Positions 13,532 through 15,175 of a DNA stretch of 15,175 nt are shown here, piece after piece. The stretch lies in the NCBI GenBank assembly GCA_043809805.1, contig JBDROR010000035.1:1-15175 (forward strand), in the 5' to 3' direction. The translations under genes and the position numbers were made by a program. Under the pieces are notes generated by a model. It worked only from the letters and a program-made list of their open reading frames with translations, did no database searches and had not been told where the DNA came from. Position 1 is the stretch's first letter; the number at the start of each line of letters is the position of its first letter. This DNA comes from JAQUKH01 sp043809805. Lineage in GTDB: Bacteria > JACRDZ01 > JAQUKH01.

Positions 13532-15175
13532 ACGGAAGTTTAGAATTTTAGAAAGGTGTCTTATCCTGCTGAAAAATATGTGAATATCTCCCAAGAAGTT
13601 TTGGACCGTACGCGGGATTTTTATTCCTTTGAAAAATAACGGCCGGTCGAGTTCTCTTTTATCGCAAAGGATATCTCGGTTAAGCCGGTCAATCAGCGGT
13701 TTTATTGTTAGAAGTTCTGTCTGAACCTGTTCAGGATCGCTTAATTGTTTAATTTGGTCGATTTTTGCTATAATTTCAATGGATTTTTTGATTGATAGAT
13801 CAATTTCCCCGGCCCTTTTTTCAGAGATTTGTCCGTATTTAAGCTTTAATTGATTAAGCCTGTCTGCCGCGCGGTAGGTGCTTTGCACAATTTCGTCGCG
13901 AGTCATCCATATTGTTTCAAAACTCATCATGTCCTTCCAACTTGGATTTAATAAAGCCGTCCGGTATTCTTCAAGAGTCTTTCTAAAAATACGGTAACCG
14001 TGTTTTTCCGGTTCTTCAAACGCGGGGCTTCCGGGATCAATAAAAGGCACAAGCGGTGAAATATAAAGAAAAACTTTGTCAGTATGCGTTTTATATTTAT
14101 CCATCAGGTATTCGCAGTAATTAATTGTTTCATCAACGGATTTCATTGTTTGCATCGGCAAACCAATAGTGAAAAATATATCAATTTTGTGATAGTTAAA
14201 TTCGACACAGTCCTCAATCATCTGTTCTAATTCGGCATTTGTGTAAGGCCGCCCGTAAGCCCGTCTTATTTTTTCATCATGCGAATCGGGGGAAATTTCC
14301 ACGCTGATTGTCGGGACAGCCTCTTTTGCCGCTTTAATATATTCCCTTGAAGGGGGAACAAAAAATTCAAGAAGAAGCTGATTTTTAATCCTTGCGTTTT
14401 TTAAAAGACGGACGAGTTCCCACGCGTATTCTTTGCCGGGTTGGAATGGGTCGCCGATAATAAAAATTGGGCCTTTAATAATCCGGTTGGCATTTTGTAT
14501 TGTCCTTATAACGGATTCAGGCGAGAAAAATACGGGTTCTTTCCGGCTGCAAACTTTTTCAAACGCATCGGCTGAACCTCCGCAGGTAAGGCAATTATAT
14601 TTACATCCATGAGCTGTCATAATAGCGGTGATTGGATAGGATACCCAATAATGAAACGGCATATGTCCTGACAGATCACGGTATTTTATTACTGATTTTA
14701 TGATATATTTATAATTTGCAGAGACGTCCTGAAGCGCCGCGGGAATATGTGTCATTTTATTCACGATTACTTTCCCGTCTTTTTTCCATGTAAGATTTGG
14801 TATTGCGGATAAATCCCCGCCTGTTTTAAGGGCATCCATTAAATTTAAAACCGGTATTTCAGTTGAATCGCCGCGAATAACAAAGTCGACCTGAGGATAT
14901 TGGATTAATTCTTCATGAAAATAAGATGAAGATAATCCGCCAAAAACAATAGGTTTATTTGGATGGTATTTTTTTACAATTTTGGCTAGTTCCAAGCTTC
15001 CATGAGCGTGTGGGAGCCAATGCAGGTCAATTCCAAAAAGAAATTCCACATTGATATTTTTTATAAAATTTTCCGGATCATATTTTGGGTTTAAAAGCAT
15101 TTTTAAGGCGATATTTTTTATACGGACTTGATATCCATTGGAATCCAGAAACGCCGCGATGCGCGTCATCCCGAT
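13514..15175 (-). CDS. B12-binding radical SAM protein, Ta0216-like, 5' end outside window
   Basis: The frame is open to the window edge, and the first internal Met (15169) lies where relatives read PIGM/PIGF, so the true start is further right. 553 residues are visible. The N-terminal cobalamin-binding-type domain includes FGIDLHWLPHAHGSLE, PIVFGGLSSSYFHEEL and VDFVIRGDSTE (numbered from 15169: about 45-60, 73-88, 94-104). The radical SAM domain carries the 4Fe-4S motif C189-x3-C193-x2-C196 in HGCKYNCLTCGGS. This fits, from memory, the Ta0216 family (TIGR04190) of unknown reaction. The last 100 residues are helical with a positively charged end (FFSRIRHLSKIL). Relatives are typically archaeal or from uncultivated bacteria. 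Substrate unknown. Confidence 0.88.
   Translation of the reverse strand: MGMTRIAAFLDSNGYQVRIKNIALKMLLNPKYDPENFIKNINVEFLFGIDLHWLPHAHGSLELAKIVKKYHPNKPIVFGGLSSSYFHEELIQYPQVDFVIRGDSTEIPVLNLMDALKTGGDLSAIPNLTWKKDGKVIVNKMTHIPAALQDVSANYKYIIKSVIKYRDLSGHMPFHYWVSYPITAIMTAHGCKYNCLTCGGSADAFEKVCSRKEPVFFSPESVIRTIQNANRIIKGPIFIIGDPFQPGKEYAWELVRLLKNARIKNQLLLEFFVPPSREYIKAAKEAVPTISVEISPDSHDEKIRRAYGRPYTNAELEQMIEDCVEFNYHKIDIFFTIGLPMQTMKSVDETINYCEYLMDKYKTHTDKVFLYISPLVPFIDPGSPAFEEPEKHGYRIFRKTLEEYRTALLNPSWKDMMSFETIWMTRDEIVQSTYRAADRLNQLKLKYGQISEKRAGEIDLSIKKSIEIIAKIDQIKQLSDPEQVQTELLTIKPLIDRLNRDILCDKRELDRPLFFKGIKIPRTVQNFLGDIHIFFSRIRHLSKILNFRSPFQP

Overview
This window comes from an AT-rich bacterium with a Gram-negative envelope. 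It encodes LptD, the outer-membrane protein that inserts lipopolysaccharide, a second predicted outer-membrane beta-barrel with a C-terminal Phe, a lipoprotein, and at least two other exported proteins. Housekeeping genes (rsgA, folC, aroB, tRNA-Ala) mark it as ordinary chromosome. The mix of a Clostridium-like RsgA, LptD, and a B12-binding radical SAM protein of the type I associate with archaea and uncultivated bacteria suggests a candidate-phylum lineage, but I cannot name it from sequence alone.

Layout. Positions 1-1232 (minus strand) hold a class I methyltransferase followed by a repeat-domain lipoprotein that runs off the left edge. Positions 1401-3695 (plus) are one open frame that starts as the GTPase RsgA and continues without a stop into a signal peptide and an outer-membrane barrel. 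Positions 3698-3829 hold a small insertion-like element with a 9-bp direct repeat. Positions 3877-7751 (plus) are folC and lptD, overlapping by 4 bp. Positions 7776-10918 (minus) are two exported proteins of unknown role, one with discoidin-like domains. Positions 10919-11513 are repeat-rich sequence around a tRNA-Ala(CGC). Positions 11514-15175 hold aroB (plus), an FmdB-type zinc ribbon (minus), a YacP-like NYN-domain nuclease (plus) and a 5'-truncated B12-binding radical SAM protein (minus). Convergent genes overlap or abut at three places, so the chromosome is compact.

The most striking content is not a classical gene cluster but a dense population of small palindromic repeats. Family A palindromes begin with GTAG at both outer ends (4613-4640, 4769-4823, 7751-7779, 9921-9981), and the insertion at 3698-3829 contains a related inverted hairpin pair, also with GTAG at each foot. 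Family B hairpins (about 21 nt, 9891-11476) have an outer and an inner stem separated by tandem GA positions, and their stems covary between copies. Several copies shape the genes: two lie in frame inside folC, one supplies the stop codon of a convergent gene, one cluster forms the leader of the discoidin-like gene, and others surround the tRNA. GTAG at the foot of a hairpin is the known mark of REP sequences mobilised by RAYT (TnpA-REP) proteins; no such protein is in this window.

The genes do not form one pathway. Envelope biogenesis (lptD, the barrel, exported proteins) is the commonest theme, with folate, shikimate and ribosome-maturation genes interspersed.
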